Assembly (NCBI GenBank): GCA_014360825.1
Contig: JACIWT010000008.1
Location: 81,606 to 145,605 of the forward strand
Direction: 5' to 3'
Origin: Chloroflexota bacterium
GTDB lineage: Bacteria > Chloroflexota > Anaerolineae > UBA2200 > JACIWT01
Length of the DNA stretch: 64,000 nt
The position numbers were made by a program, and so were the translations under genes. The first letter of the stretch is position 1. Each line of letters begins with the position of its first letter. Below, piece by piece: positions 15,903-24,062 of this stretch. Under the pieces are notes generated by a model that worked only from the letters and a program-made list of their open reading frames with translations, had not been told where the DNA came from and did no database searches.

Positions 15903-18593
15903 TCAATCCCAGAGGGGCACCAGCCGTAAGATCCAGCGCGTCATATACACGCCGGCCAGGGAGGACCCCGCTACGACTGGGATGATCAGCAACCAGGCTC
16001 GCAGATCCAGAGGCACCGCGCCGAAGATGACCCGCAGCGGGGTGTACAGGGCCACCAGTTGCAGCGCCACCGAGACGGCATAACTGCCCAGCAACGTGGG
16101 GTTGGACCACAGGGAGAGCGAATCCATCTGCCGCACCACCATCACCCGGGTGAAGGCGTGGAGCACGATGGCGGTGAAAAGAATGGTGCGGGCGTAGGCC
16201 ACATCGCCCAGGCGCAGACCCATAGCGAACAGGAACGTGTAGGCGATCACCGTGCGGAAGACGCTGCCGGCGATGACTGCATAGATGGCGCGGTTTAGGA
16301 TGGGCTCATCGTGGCGGCGTGGACGGCGCTTCATAATCCCTGGGACAGCCGGGTCGCCAGCCAGGGCGCTGGCCGGCACCAGGTCGGTGACCACGTTCAC
16401 CCACAGGAGCATGGTAGCGTTCAGGGGGAAGTAACCTGCGACCGAGAGGATGAGCACCTCGAACACTTCGGCCAGGCTCGTGCTCAACAGGTAGTTGGTG
16501 AACTTGCGGATGTTGTCGAAGATGCGCCGTCCCTCTTCGATGGCCGCGGCGATGGTGGCGAAGTTATCGTCCAGGAGAACCATGCTGGCCGATTCCTTGG
16601 CGATATCGGCCCCGCGCTGACCCATGGCCACCCCCACATCGGCCTGCTTGAGGGCGATGGCATCATTGACGCCGTCGCCGGTCATAGCCACGAAGTGCCC
16701 CTCGCTCTGCAGAGTCTCGAGCACCTGTTGTTTCGTTTGAGGTGTTGCCCGAGCCACGATGTCCACGCCCTTCAGCCGGCGGCGTCGTTCCTCGACCGAC
16801 ACACTCTCCAGATCGTCGCCTTCGATGGCCCGCTCGCCCAGGCCCAGTTCCCGACCCACTGCCCGCGCCGTCAGCGCGTTGTCGCCGGTGATCATAATCA
16901 GGCGGATGCCAGCCTCGCGGCAGGCGGCGATGGCAGGCTTGGCTTCGGGCCGCGGCGGGTCTATCATCGCCTGCAGGCCCAGGAAAACCAATCCGTTCTC
17001 CAGTACCTCCTCGTTCTCCAGTATGCCATCGTCCTCGGCCGACGAGATTTCTCCGCTCGCCAGGGCCAAGACATACCAACCTTCGTCCTGCAGGCTTCGC
17101 ACCACGTTGGTGATGTCCTCCCGTCTCTCCTCCGTGAGCGGGACGATCTGTCCGTGCTCCAACAGTCGGTCACATCGGCTCAACACTGCCCGCAAGGCTC
17201 CTTTGGCGAAAACCAGATAATGGCCTGCACCATCGCCGGGGGCTTGGTGCACTGTGGTCATCCGCATCCGCTCTGAATCGAAGGGGATCAGCTTCACTCG
17301 GGGGTAGGCCCGGCGTTCTGCCTCCACATCCAGTCCTGCTGCTTGTGCGGCCCGGAGCAGCGCCACATCCACCGGGTCGCCCAAAACGGGCAGTTCATTT
17401 ATCCCGCTTTGCCGGGAGGCGTGGTTCGTATTCCCCTCCAGCGAAGCCTCATTGCAAAGGAGCCCTGCCAAGAGCAACTCCCGCCACGTCCCATCAGGGT
17501 TCGAGTGGGGCAAGGGGAAAGGCATCACCTGTCCATCGGCGAAGAGTCTCTGCACAGCCAGTGTGCTCTGGGTCAGCGTGCCCGTTTTGTCGGTGCAGAT
17601 CGTATCCACCGAGCCCAGGCTCTCGGCCACCGACAGCCGCCGCACCACAGCCCGTCGCCGTGCCATCTCGCGGGCCCCCAGTGCCAGGGCGAAGGTGAGG
17701 ACCATGGGCAGGCTGGCCGGGATCGTGGCCACGGCCAGGCTCAGCGTATTCAGAGCCACCTCGATCAACGGTGCGTGCAGGATGAAGAGCAGGACCAGCG
17801 CCACCACAACCGCCAGCGTGCCCACGATGACGGTCATCTGGCGGGCCATTTTCTGCACCTCCACCTGGAAGGGAGTGGGGCGCTCGGCCATTTCCCTCAG
17901 TGAGGTAGCAATCCGTCCCATCTCGGTGGCCTGACCCGTGCGCACCACCACAGCCAACCCGGAACCGTGGGTGATATAGGTCCCGCCATACACCATGCTG
18001 CTCCGCTCGGCCAGGGGTGCATCCGGTGCAACAGGTTGCTCGCCCTTGTCCACTGCCACACTCTCGCCAGTGAGAGCCGCCTCGTCGGCCCGCAGCGCAT
18101 GGGCCTCCACCAGCCTGCCGTCAGCGGGTACCTTCTGCCCCGCAGAGAGGACCAAGATATCGCCGGGCACAATGTCGGCAGCGCTTATCTCAAGGCGGCG
18201 ACCGTCGCGCAAGACAACCGCCCGGTCGGCCAGAAGTTGCCGGATGGCTGTCAGTTCCCGCTGGGCCCGGTACTCTTCGATGAAACCCAGAGTTACGGTG
18301 ACGGCGATGATGAACAAGATGAAAATCGCATCCAGAGTGCGCGGCTGTTGGCCAGGAATGAAGCCCACCGCATACGCCAAGCCGGCGGCAACAAAGAGCA
18401 CCAGGATGAAGAAGTTGGAGAACTGGCGCAAGAGGAGACGAACTGGCGAGACCCCGCGCACCTGGCCAGTGATGTTGCCACCATAGCGTGCCAGGCGGGC
18501 GGCAGCCTCCTCGGAGGTCAGGCCCTCCCGGCTGGTGTGGAATTGGGCCAGGACGTCATCCACAGCCTGCGCATGCCATAGTATCTCTTGCAT
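15903..18593 (-). CDS. P-type cation-transport ATPase (896 aa)
   Basis: All core motifs of a P-type ATPase are present: actuator TGES (175-178), phosphorylated Asp 335 in CTDKTGTLTQ, nucleotide-binding region with KGA, and hinge MTGDGVNDAIALKQADVGVAMG. About ten membrane helices. The M6-like segment LLWVNVVTDLVPASALAGDP keeps the N-x-x-T-D of calcium pumps, but the M4 segment reads IPASLP (291-296) instead of the PEGLP of P2 calcium and sodium pumps, closer to the PVALP/PVGLP of P3 proton pumps. Ion therefore uncertain. Upstream gene on the same strand is the TPR protein, separated by a 28-bp palindrome. Confidence 0.9.
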   Translation of the reverse strand: MQEILWHAQAVDDVLAQFHTSREGLTSEEAAARLARYGGNITGQVRGVSPVRLLLRQFSNFFILVLFVAAGLAYAVGFIPGQQPRTLDAIFILFIIAVTVTLGFIEEYRAQRELTAIRQLLADRAVVLRDGRRLEISAADIVPGDILVLSAGQKVPADGRLVEAHALRADEAALTGESVAVDKGEQPVAPDAPLAERSSMVYGGTYITHGSGLAVVVRTGQATEMGRIATSLREMAERPTPFQVEVQKMARQMTVIVGTLAVVVALVLLFILHAPLIEVALNTLSLAVATIPASLPMVLTFALALGAREMARRRAVVRRLSVAESLGSVDTICTDKTGTLTQSTLAVQRLFADGQVMPFPLPHSNPDGTWRELLLAGLLCNEASLEGNTNHASRQSGINELPVLGDPVDVALLRAAQAAGLDVEAERRAYPRVKLIPFDSERMRMTTVHQAPGDGAGHYLVFAKGALRAVLSRCDRLLEHGQIVPLTEERREDITNVVRSLQDEGWYVLALASGEISSAEDDGILENEEVLENGLVFLGLQAMIDPPRPEAKPAIAACREAGIRLIMITGDNALTARAVGRELGLGERAIEGDDLESVSVEERRRRLKGVDIVARATPQTKQQVLETLQSEGHFVAMTGDGVNDAIALKQADVGVAMGQRGADIAKESASMVLLDDNFATIAAAIEEGRRIFDNIRKFTNYLLSTSLAEVFEVLILSVAGYFPLNATMLLWVNVVTDLVPASALAGDPAVPGIMKRRPRRHDEPILNRAIYAVIAGSVFRTVIAYTFLFAMGLRLGDVAYARTILFTAIVLHAFTRVMVVRQMDSLSLWSNPTLLGSYAVSVALQLVALYTPLRVIFGAVPLDLRAWLLIIPVVAGSSLAGVYMTRWILRLVPLWD

Positions 18594-18618
18594 TTTCGGA
18601 GGATCTCCCCCAATAACG

Positions 18619-18646
18619 GTAGGGGCGTAGCATGCTACGCCCCTAC
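18619..18646. repeat. perfect 28-bp GTAGGGGC palindrome
   Basis: GTAGGGGCGTAGCA and its exact reverse complement meet without a loop; a further half-copy (TACGCCCCTAC) follows. Placed between the TPR stop and ATPase start on the minus strand. Starts with GTAG, the tetranucleotide typical of REP elements. Confidence 0.8.
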
Positions 18647-18684
18647 TACGCCCCTACTTTGCTTTGCCAGTATGGGACGAGAGC

Positions 18685-19890
18685 CTACGCCTCGCTTAGG
18701 AATCGGAGACGTCGGTGTAGGTCCGTGTAGTAACTCACCTGGGTCTGCAGGGTGGGTTCGGGCCCCAAAGCATTGTAGGCGCGACTGATCTTGCCGGCAA
18801 TCGTGGCCGCCTCGCGCCTGGAGGGTGTGGAGCCCCAGGGTAACGCCACCGGGCGATTGGAAAGCACGCCTACGATGTCTGGCAGCAGGTCGCTCTCGCC
18901 AGCCCAATCCACCCCCAGGATGAAAGAAAGCATCGGCCCCTCGATGCGTTCCATCACCACCTGGCAGAGTTCAGGCACCGAACCGTGGGCTGTAACCACT
19001 AAGGTGAACTGCGTGGGAGATAACTCTTCGACAGGTTTCAGCGGGGCGTGGAACAAACGTGAGAGCACCAATCCCAACGGTTGCGAACCCTCATCGGTCA
19101 TAGCGATGGCGTCGAAGTGCCAGCCGAAGCCCAGAGCGATAGCGTAGAGACGTCGCAGAGTAACGGCCACGTCGTGATACCGGAAGGTGTAACCCTCGTA
19201 CTCGGGGATAGTGATGCCGTCGTCGCCGCCGCTGCCCAAGTAGATCACGCCGTAGTCAGCGTAGAGGCGGTCCTTGGGCCGGCTGTCGTGATCTGCGTCC
19301 ATCTCCAGATGGCGCCGGGCGATGGCCAAAGTATCCTGGACGGATATCGCTTCTGCGGGGGAGGGAGCCTTTGCCACCGCGGTCTCCAACGCTTGCGCAG
19401 CAGCAGTGTAATCGCCCATGCTCAAGTAGCAACTTCCGGACAGGTGGTACAGGTCCCAATCGTCCGGGTAAGAGCCCAGAAGTTCTTTCAACAGTGTCAG
19501 GGCAGCCTGGTAATCGGCCAGACAGTAGTAGGCATAGGCCAATTCGTAGCGCGACGACGGATCATCGGGCAGAATCTCCAGGCACCGAGCGAATACTTGG
19601 ACGGCTTCTTCATATTGCTCCAAGTCAATGAGCACGTGACCCAGGCTATAGTAAGCCTCGTAACTTTCTTCCAGGGAAAGGGCGGTGCGGAATTCCTCGG
19701 CGGCCTTGGTCAAAAGACCCTTCCGCTGGTAGTGATAGCCTAAGGCCAGGTGGGCTCTAGCCAGGCCGGGGTCGGCCTCCACTGCCCGTTTGAACTCCAA
19801 CATCGCCTCATCGAAGCGTCCGGCCCGTTCTAGCGCCTCCCCGTGCTCGACGTGTATGTATGCTTGCCCATGTCTCGATTCGTCTAACAT
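18685..19890 (-). CDS. TPR-repeat protein with C-terminal domain (401 aa)
   Basis: Start ATG 19890; the TTG further upstream (19959) lies inside the promoter and cannot be used. Residues about 15-190 are five to six tetratricopeptide repeats (A-x-x-x-x-GR/KFDEA and similar, e.g. GDYTAAAQALETAVAKAPS). Residues 215-401 form a second, unrecognised alpha/beta domain with GITIPEYEGYTFRYHDVAV and TLVVTAHGSVPEL segments. TPR proteins act as scaffolds; no catalytic motif seen. Its promoter overlaps the end of the upstream GH5 gene. Confidence 0.85.
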   Translation of the reverse strand: MLDESRHGQAYIHVEHGEALERAGRFDEAMLEFKRAVEADPGLARAHLALGYHYQRKGLLTKAAEEFRTALSLEESYEAYYSLGHVLIDLEQYEEAVQVFARCLEILPDDPSSRYELAYAYYCLADYQAALTLLKELLGSYPDDWDLYHLSGSCYLSMGDYTAAAQALETAVAKAPSPAEAISVQDTLAIARRHLEMDADHDSRPKDRLYADYGVIYLGSGGDDGITIPEYEGYTFRYHDVAVTLRRLYAIALGFGWHFDAIAMTDEGSQPLGLVLSRLFHAPLKPVEELSPTQFTLVVTAHGSVPELCQVVMERIEGPMLSFILGVDWAGESDLLPDIVGVLSNRPVALPWGSTPSRREAATIAGKISRAYNALGPEPTLQTQVSYYTDLHRRLRFLSEA

Positions 19891-19947
19891 CTCAGGTTCC
19901 CTGAACTCTTTTCCGAGCGGGTAACCACGCCCGATTTTTGCGAATGG

Positions 19948-19975
19948 ATTATAGTCCAATCCCGCTCATTGTCAA
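19948..19975 (-). promoter_or_regulatory. consensus promoter of TPR gene
   Basis: Minus-strand TTGACA (19970-19975), 16-base spacer, TATAAT (19948-19953): both hexamers perfect. The -35 hexamer shares bases with the stop codon of the upstream glycosidase gene. Confidence 0.85.
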
Positions 19976-21159
19976 TTGTCGAACCCGGTTCGCGTCACCG
20001 GCGCTCGGCGCAGGACCTCCCAGGCGGGATCATCGGCAGCGTAGCCATAGATGCCGCAGAAATACTGGATCTGACCGTCGGGCCGTTCCAGCGCCCCATA
20101 CGCATAGTCCCAGAGCAAATAGCCGTCCACGCCATTCTCCCAGGCCCGGCGCAGGTCCTCGGCGATCACGACTGCCCGCTCATCCAGGGCATTGGAGTTC
20201 AAAGGGCGGCAGTTTTCTTTATACGCCTGATGGTACACTTCGCCGTAGAAGACGGGTTTGCCCAGTTCGTGAGCGATGCGCAATTCCGCTTCACAGCCGC
20301 GGTAGGTGGGGCGATGCACGCTGACCACATCCACCGTGGGCAGTGCATTGACGCGACGGAAGAGATCTTCCTCGGCCTCTATCCAGCCTGTTCCCACCGT
20401 TCCCACCGATACCAGGTGACATGGGTCCAGAGCCTTGATTTCCACCGAAAGTGCTTTTGCCCACTCGTACACCGCCTCAGTGCAGTTAGGGCTCCAATCG
20501 TCATTACCACAGCCCGGCTCGTTCATCAGTTCCCACATCAAGATCTCGGGCCGGTCTGCGAACTGGGAGACCAACGCCCGCACGTGGGGCAGGTCCACTT
20601 CGCGATAAGTGGTCTTGAACCAGCGAGCATCTTTCCAGAAGTAGTAATCCTGCAGAGTAACGATGAAACGCAGGTGGTGCTGACGTCCCAAATCCAAAAT
20701 GTAAGAGAGACGGGAGATATCACTATCGGGCTTTACCCAGATGCGTACTACGGTGACACCAGAATTGGCCAGGGTAGCCAGAAGGAGTTCGACTTCGCTC
20801 TGGGGAAATTCCGGCGCGGCCAGGTAACTGACATTCACCCCAACGAAGAGGAAGGGCTGCCCATCCAGTTCCAAGTTCTCGCCGACGCGGCGGACCATGC
20901 CACGACAATCGGAAACCGGTCGGCTATCCACGAAAGGTAGTGGTACAGCTGAGGCTGGCAGGATGGCAGCACCAGGAACCACGCTCTCGGTCCCCCCAAA
21001 AATGGGCAGGTAAGCGGTATAACGCGGATTACATACCGCGACGGGCACGTATACCTGGTACGGATATGAACTTGCCAGTTGGGGCGTCCCCTGGGCGGAT
21101 GCGACCGCCACTACCGCTGCCAACATCGCGCAGACGAGCCCCAGACGCCGAAATGTCAA
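19972..21159 (-). CDS. secreted GH5-like glycoside hydrolase (395 aa)
   Basis: Starts at TTG 21159 with GGAGAGGAG 7 bases upstream. Signal peptide MTFRRLGLVCAMLAAVV...ASA (1-22). After a 70-residue linker a TIM-barrel follows: GVNVSYLAAPEF, VVRIWVKPDSDI, then MWELMNEPGC carrying the acid/base Glu (about residue 209) and KPVFYGEVYHQ with the nucleophile Glu (about 309). Pattern is that of GH5/cellulase or mannanase-like enzymes; four cysteines may form disulfides. Substrate unknown. Own promoter at 21198-21226. Confidence 0.8.
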   Translation of the reverse strand: MTFRRLGLVCAMLAAVVAVASAQGTPQLASSYPYQVYVPVAVCNPRYTAYLPIFGGTESVVPGAAILPASAVPLPFVDSRPVSDCRGMVRRVGENLELDGQPFLFVGVNVSYLAAPEFPQSEVELLLATLANSGVTVVRIWVKPDSDISRLSYILDLGRQHHLRFIVTLQDYYFWKDARWFKTTYREVDLPHVRALVSQFADRPEILMWELMNEPGCGNDDWSPNCTEAVYEWAKALSVEIKALDPCHLVSVGTVGTGWIEAEEDLFRRVNALPTVDVVSVHRPTYRGCEAELRIAHELGKPVFYGEVYHQAYKENCRPLNSNALDERAVVIAEDLRRAWENGVDGYLLWDYAYGALERPDGQIQYFCGIYGYAADDPAWEVLRRAPVTRTGFDN

Positions 21160-21197
21160 GGACGTTCTCCTCTCCCCGGCTTATCGCGGGCATCTCC

Positions 21198-21226
21198 ATT
21201 CTACAACAAAGCACGACTTTTGTCGA
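21198..21226 (-). promoter_or_regulatory. promoter of GH5-like gene
   Basis: Minus-strand TCGACA (21221-21226), 17 bases, TAGAAT (21198-21203). Confidence 0.6.
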
Positions 21227-21252
21227 ACCAGTCACAACCTTCATCCCAGACA

Positions 21253-21281
21253 TTGACATCCACCGCACTACAAGATATAAT
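21253..21281 (+). promoter_or_regulatory. promoter of epimerase gene
   Basis: TTGACA (21253-21258), 17 bases, TATAAT (21276-21281), both consensus; divergent from the GH5 promoter. Confidence 0.85.
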
Positions 21282-21328
21282 CACGCCAACGGAGAAAATC
21301 ACCGCCAATCGGAGAGGATAAGGCTGAG

Positions 21329-22255
21329 ATGAAATTTCTGATCACGGGAGGGGCAGGATTCCTGGGGGCAGCGCTGGCCAACCGCCTGGCAGAGGAGGGT
21401 CATCACGTTCGCGTGCTCGATGATCTGAGCGCCGGCGATAGCGCCCGTCTAAACCGCGACGTGGTCTTCACTCGCGGCGATACCCGCGACATCCCCAAAC
21501 TGTGGACACTGCTCAAGGGGGTGGATTGCGTTTACCATCTGGCCGCGCGGGTGTCGGTGCCAGAATCGGTGCTTTACCCCGTCGAGTACAACGACGTGAA
21601 CGTAGGCGGGACTGTGAGCCTGATGACCGCGGTGCGCGACGCCAAGGTCAAGCGAGTGGTGTTCACCTCCTCGGGGGCCGCCTATGGCGAGCAAGATCGC
21701 CAGCCCGTTACCGAAGATGCAGTGCTCCGCCCTCAAAGTCCCTATGCCGTCAGCAAGATGGCCGCGGAGGGCTACGTGCGGGCATTAGGTGCTCTCTATG
21801 GCATAGAGACGGTGATATTGCGGGTCTTCAACGCTTACGGCCCGGGCCAGCCCAACCCTCCAGAACACGCGCCCGTGATCCCCAAATTCCTGAAGGCTGC
21901 CATCAGCGGCGGATCATTGGTCATCTACGGGCAAGGGCACCAGACGCGGGATTTCGTGTACATCTCCGATGTGGTAGATGCCCTCGTGGCCGCGGCGCGG
22001 GCCGAGACGGTGGATCGCACCGCCATCAATGTGGGCAGCGGGCGCGAAGTGAGCATCAACGAACTGGTGACGACCATTGAACGGGTTACCGGACGCGAGG
22101 CTCACCGGCTGTACTCCAACCTCCAGAGCGGGGGTGTGTCACGCCTGGTGGCCGACATCCGCCTGGCACGCAAGAAATTGGGTTTTGAGCCAAAAGTGGA
22201 TCTGGAGACCGGCCTGCGGCGGATGATGGCCGAGGACCCACAGTTCAAACGGTGA
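21329..22255 (+). CDS. NAD-dependent nucleotide-sugar epimerase/dehydratase (308 aa)
   Basis: Extended short-chain dehydrogenase: Rossmann GGAGFLGAALANRLAEEG at the N-terminus (7-24), SSGAAYGE with catalytic Ser (about 113-120), Y-x-x-x-K in YAVSKMAAEGY (about 138-148), and the NAYGPGQPNP substrate loop (about 173). Closest in type to UDP-glucose 4-epimerase-like enzymes. It is followed closely by a HicB-like and a DUF2007 gene on the same strand but no other sugar genes, so the exact sugar cannot be read. Confidence 0.9.
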   Translation: MKFLITGGAGFLGAALANRLAEEGHHVRVLDDLSAGDSARLNRDVVFTRGDTRDIPKLWTLLKGVDCVYHLAARVSVPESVLYPVEYNDVNVGGTVSLMTAVRDAKVKRVVFTSSGAAYGEQDRQPVTEDAVLRPQSPYAVSKMAAEGYVRALGALYGIETVILRVFNAYGPGQPNPPEHAPVIPKFLKAAISGGSLVIYGQGHQTRDFVYISDVVDALVAAARAETVDRTAINVGSGREVSINELVTTIERVTGREAHRLYSNLQSGGVSRLVADIRLARKKLGFEPKVDLETGLRRMMAEDPQFKR

Positions 22256-22285
22256 GCGTGCGAGATAGCAAAACGGGGGTGTATT

Positions 22286-22465
22286 ATGCGAACTTTTGCT
22301 GCTTATTTGGAATGGGATCCAGAGACGAAACTTTATGTAGGAATAGTACCAGGCATTCCAGGTGCTCATACTCAGGGGGCTACATTAGACGAACTTCAGA
22401 AGAACCTCAAAGAGGTTCTAGAACTGTGCCTAGAAGAGTACAAAGGGCCAGTGGAAGAGGTATAG
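22286..22465 (+). CDS. HicB/UPF0150-like small protein (59 aa)
   Basis: Small gene from ATG 22286 (weak GGGGGTG upstream). The product begins [20 protein letters not shown], continues [17 protein letters not shown] and ends in an acidic helix ([17 protein letters not shown]). This is the HicB/UPF0150 partial RNase-H fold: Y-x-x-x-x-E-D-x-x-GY-x-x-x-x-PG-x-x-xx-x-x-G-x-x-x-x-EA. There is no DNA-binding C-terminal extension and no HicA toxin gene before or after it. Confidence 0.8.
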   Translation: MRTFAAYLEWDPETKLYVGIVPGIPGAHTQGATLDELQKNLKEVLELCLEEYKGPVEEV

Positions 22466-22486
22466 AGTAGTGAAGAAAGGGGCTCA

Positions 22487-22798
22487 ATGCTGCAAGATAG
22501 ACCTCGCGGCGTGAATCTGGGCGCGGATTTGGTAACGGTGTACATATCCCAGGGGCACCTGGCAGCCCGGGTCATCAAAGCCAAACTGGAAGCGGAGGGG
22601 ATACCGGCGCTCTTGAACTACGACAGCGCAGGGTTGGTGTTTGGCCTCACGGTAGATGGCCTCGGCGAGGTGCGGGTGATGGTGCCCGCCGCATACCAGG
22701 AACAGGCCACCGAGGTGCTGCACAGCCTGACGCCAGAGGAACAAGCGGCACTGGAGACTGAGGGGGAGGAGGAACCTCCCAGCGCCAACGAAGACTGA
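22487..22798 (+). CDS. DUF2007-domain protein (103 aa)
   Basis: Residues 15-85 form a PII-like DUF2007 domain: LVTVYISQGHLAARVIKAKLEAEGIPALL, then a strand pair ending in GLGEVRVMVPAAYQEQATEVL. Such small proteins are called putative prokaryotic signal transducers; no ligand is known. Acidic tail (EGEEEPPSANED). Twenty-two bases after the HicB-like gene, possibly co-transcribed. Confidence 0.85.
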   Translation: MLQDRPRGVNLGADLVTVYISQGHLAARVIKAKLEAEGIPALLNYDSAGLVFGLTVDGLGEVRVMVPAAYQEQATEVLHSLTPEEQAALETEGEEEPPSANED

Positions 22799-22844
22799 AC
22801 GCCCTTGGAACAGTCGAGGCGCTACGAGTCCCAGCGCAGCGCAT

Positions 22845-22873
22845 TTGACAAAGAAATCCTTTCGTCATATACT
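22845..22873 (+). promoter_or_regulatory. promoter of NlpC/P60 gene
   Basis: TTGACA (22845-22850), 17 bases, TATACT (22868-22873). Confidence 0.78.
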
Positions 22874-22914
22874 ACGAGTAAGCGTGCGTATATCTACGTG
22901 GAGGAGGAGCTGGA

Positions 22915-23889
22915 GTGTTAGGGAAGGGTTTGGTCCTGATAGGGCTTATCTGTACCCTAACTCTAACAGCATGTGCTAAGGCAACGAACACGAGTGTCCC
23001 ATCGCCGCCCCCAGGCCCACAGGTAATCCCCACCCCCACAACCTCCGCCATACAACAGCACCCCACTGCCATGACAACCAGCCACCAAACCAAAGGAGTG
23101 GTGGTAGGCAGCGTAGTGAACCTCTACAGCCAGCCCAGTAAAGCCGTGGATGTGGTTACCCAGGCTACTCTGGGTACCGAACTCTCCATCTGGGAGAGCA
23201 GGGACGGCTGGTACTACGTCCGGATGCCCGATCAGTACCAAGGCTGGATCGAGGCGTCCCAGGTCCGGGTCTACGCCGAGGGCGAGAGATCCTATGCTTC
23301 AGCCGGCCAAGTTGCGGAAGTTCGAAACCTGCTCGCCTTCCTCTACCACGAACCCGATGTCACCGCTCACGCGCCCGCACTGCAGGTTACTATCGGCACC
23401 CGTATGGAGGTGGTGGAAGACCGGGGGGATTGGGTTACAGTGGTCCTGCCCGATAGGGCGGTGAGGTGGATTCAGAAGGGCGACGTGACCATCGCCCCGG
23501 CCGATGCCCCCAAGCCGCGTGGGAGCGGGCTTGACCTGGTGGAGACCGCTAAACGCTTCCTCGGACTACCCTACCAGTGGGGCGGATGCACCCCCCTGGG
23601 GATTGACTGCTCCGGCTTCGTCCAACTCGTCTATCGCCTGAACGGGATCAGCCTGCTACGAGATGCAGACATCCAATACACTCAGCCCAACTTGCAGCCC
23701 GTGGCCAGAGAGAACCTGCAACCGGGGGACCTCGTATTTTTCGGCCAGGGGCGCGTCAGCCATGTGGGAATGTATATAGGCAACGGCGAGTTCATCCACG
23801 CTACCACCCACGAACGTCCCATCGTCCAAATCTCTCGCCTTGATGAACCTTACTGGGTCTCGCTCTATCAGGGAGCGAGAAGACCATAG
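22915..23889 (+). CDS. NlpC/P60 cell-wall peptidase lipoprotein with SH3 domains (324 aa)
   Basis: GTG start with GGAGGAGG upstream. Signal peptide ending in LTLTAC lipobox (Cys 20). Two bacterial SH3 domains (about 60-125 and 130-190; e.g. GTELSIWESRDGWYYVRMPD). C-terminal NlpC/P60 domain (200-324) with catalytic Cys in GIDCSGFVQLVYRLNG, His in GRVSHVGMYIGNGEFIHA, and a distal His in THERP. Family enzymes cut gamma-D-Glu-diamino acid bonds in peptidoglycan stem peptides, giving peptides that the downstream Dpp-like system could import. Confidence 0.92.
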   Translation: MLGKGLVLIGLICTLTLTACAKATNTSVPSPPPGPQVIPTPTTSAIQQHPTAMTTSHQTKGVVVGSVVNLYSQPSKAVDVVTQATLGTELSIWESRDGWYYVRMPDQYQGWIEASQVRVYAEGERSYASAGQVAEVRNLLAFLYHEPDVTAHAPALQVTIGTRMEVVEDRGDWVTVVLPDRAVRWIQKGDVTIAPADAPKPRGSGLDLVETAKRFLGLPYQWGGCTPLGIDCSGFVQLVYRLNGISLLRDADIQYTQPNLQPVARENLQPGDLVFFGQGRVSHVGMYIGNGEFIHATTHERPIVQISRLDEPYWVSLYQGARRP

Positions 23890-24062
23890 TTGTCAGCGAC
23901 TCTGACGAGCCCTGCCCGGCTACAATGGTGAAGCCTCAGGGGGGCTTTGCAGAAATGGCCTCCGAATTCTATTCGTCGGCTGGACTTTGCGAAAAGGAGG
24001 TGAGAGGAAAGGAAAGTTGTGTACTGTCTATCGCATTTTGAGATTCCCAAAGGAGGAGGGAC

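Noticed and set aside
19891..19959. Upstream TTG start giving a 23-residue longer TPR protein
   Set aside because: The TTG lies within the promoter (-10 at 19948-19953), so it would not be transcribed.
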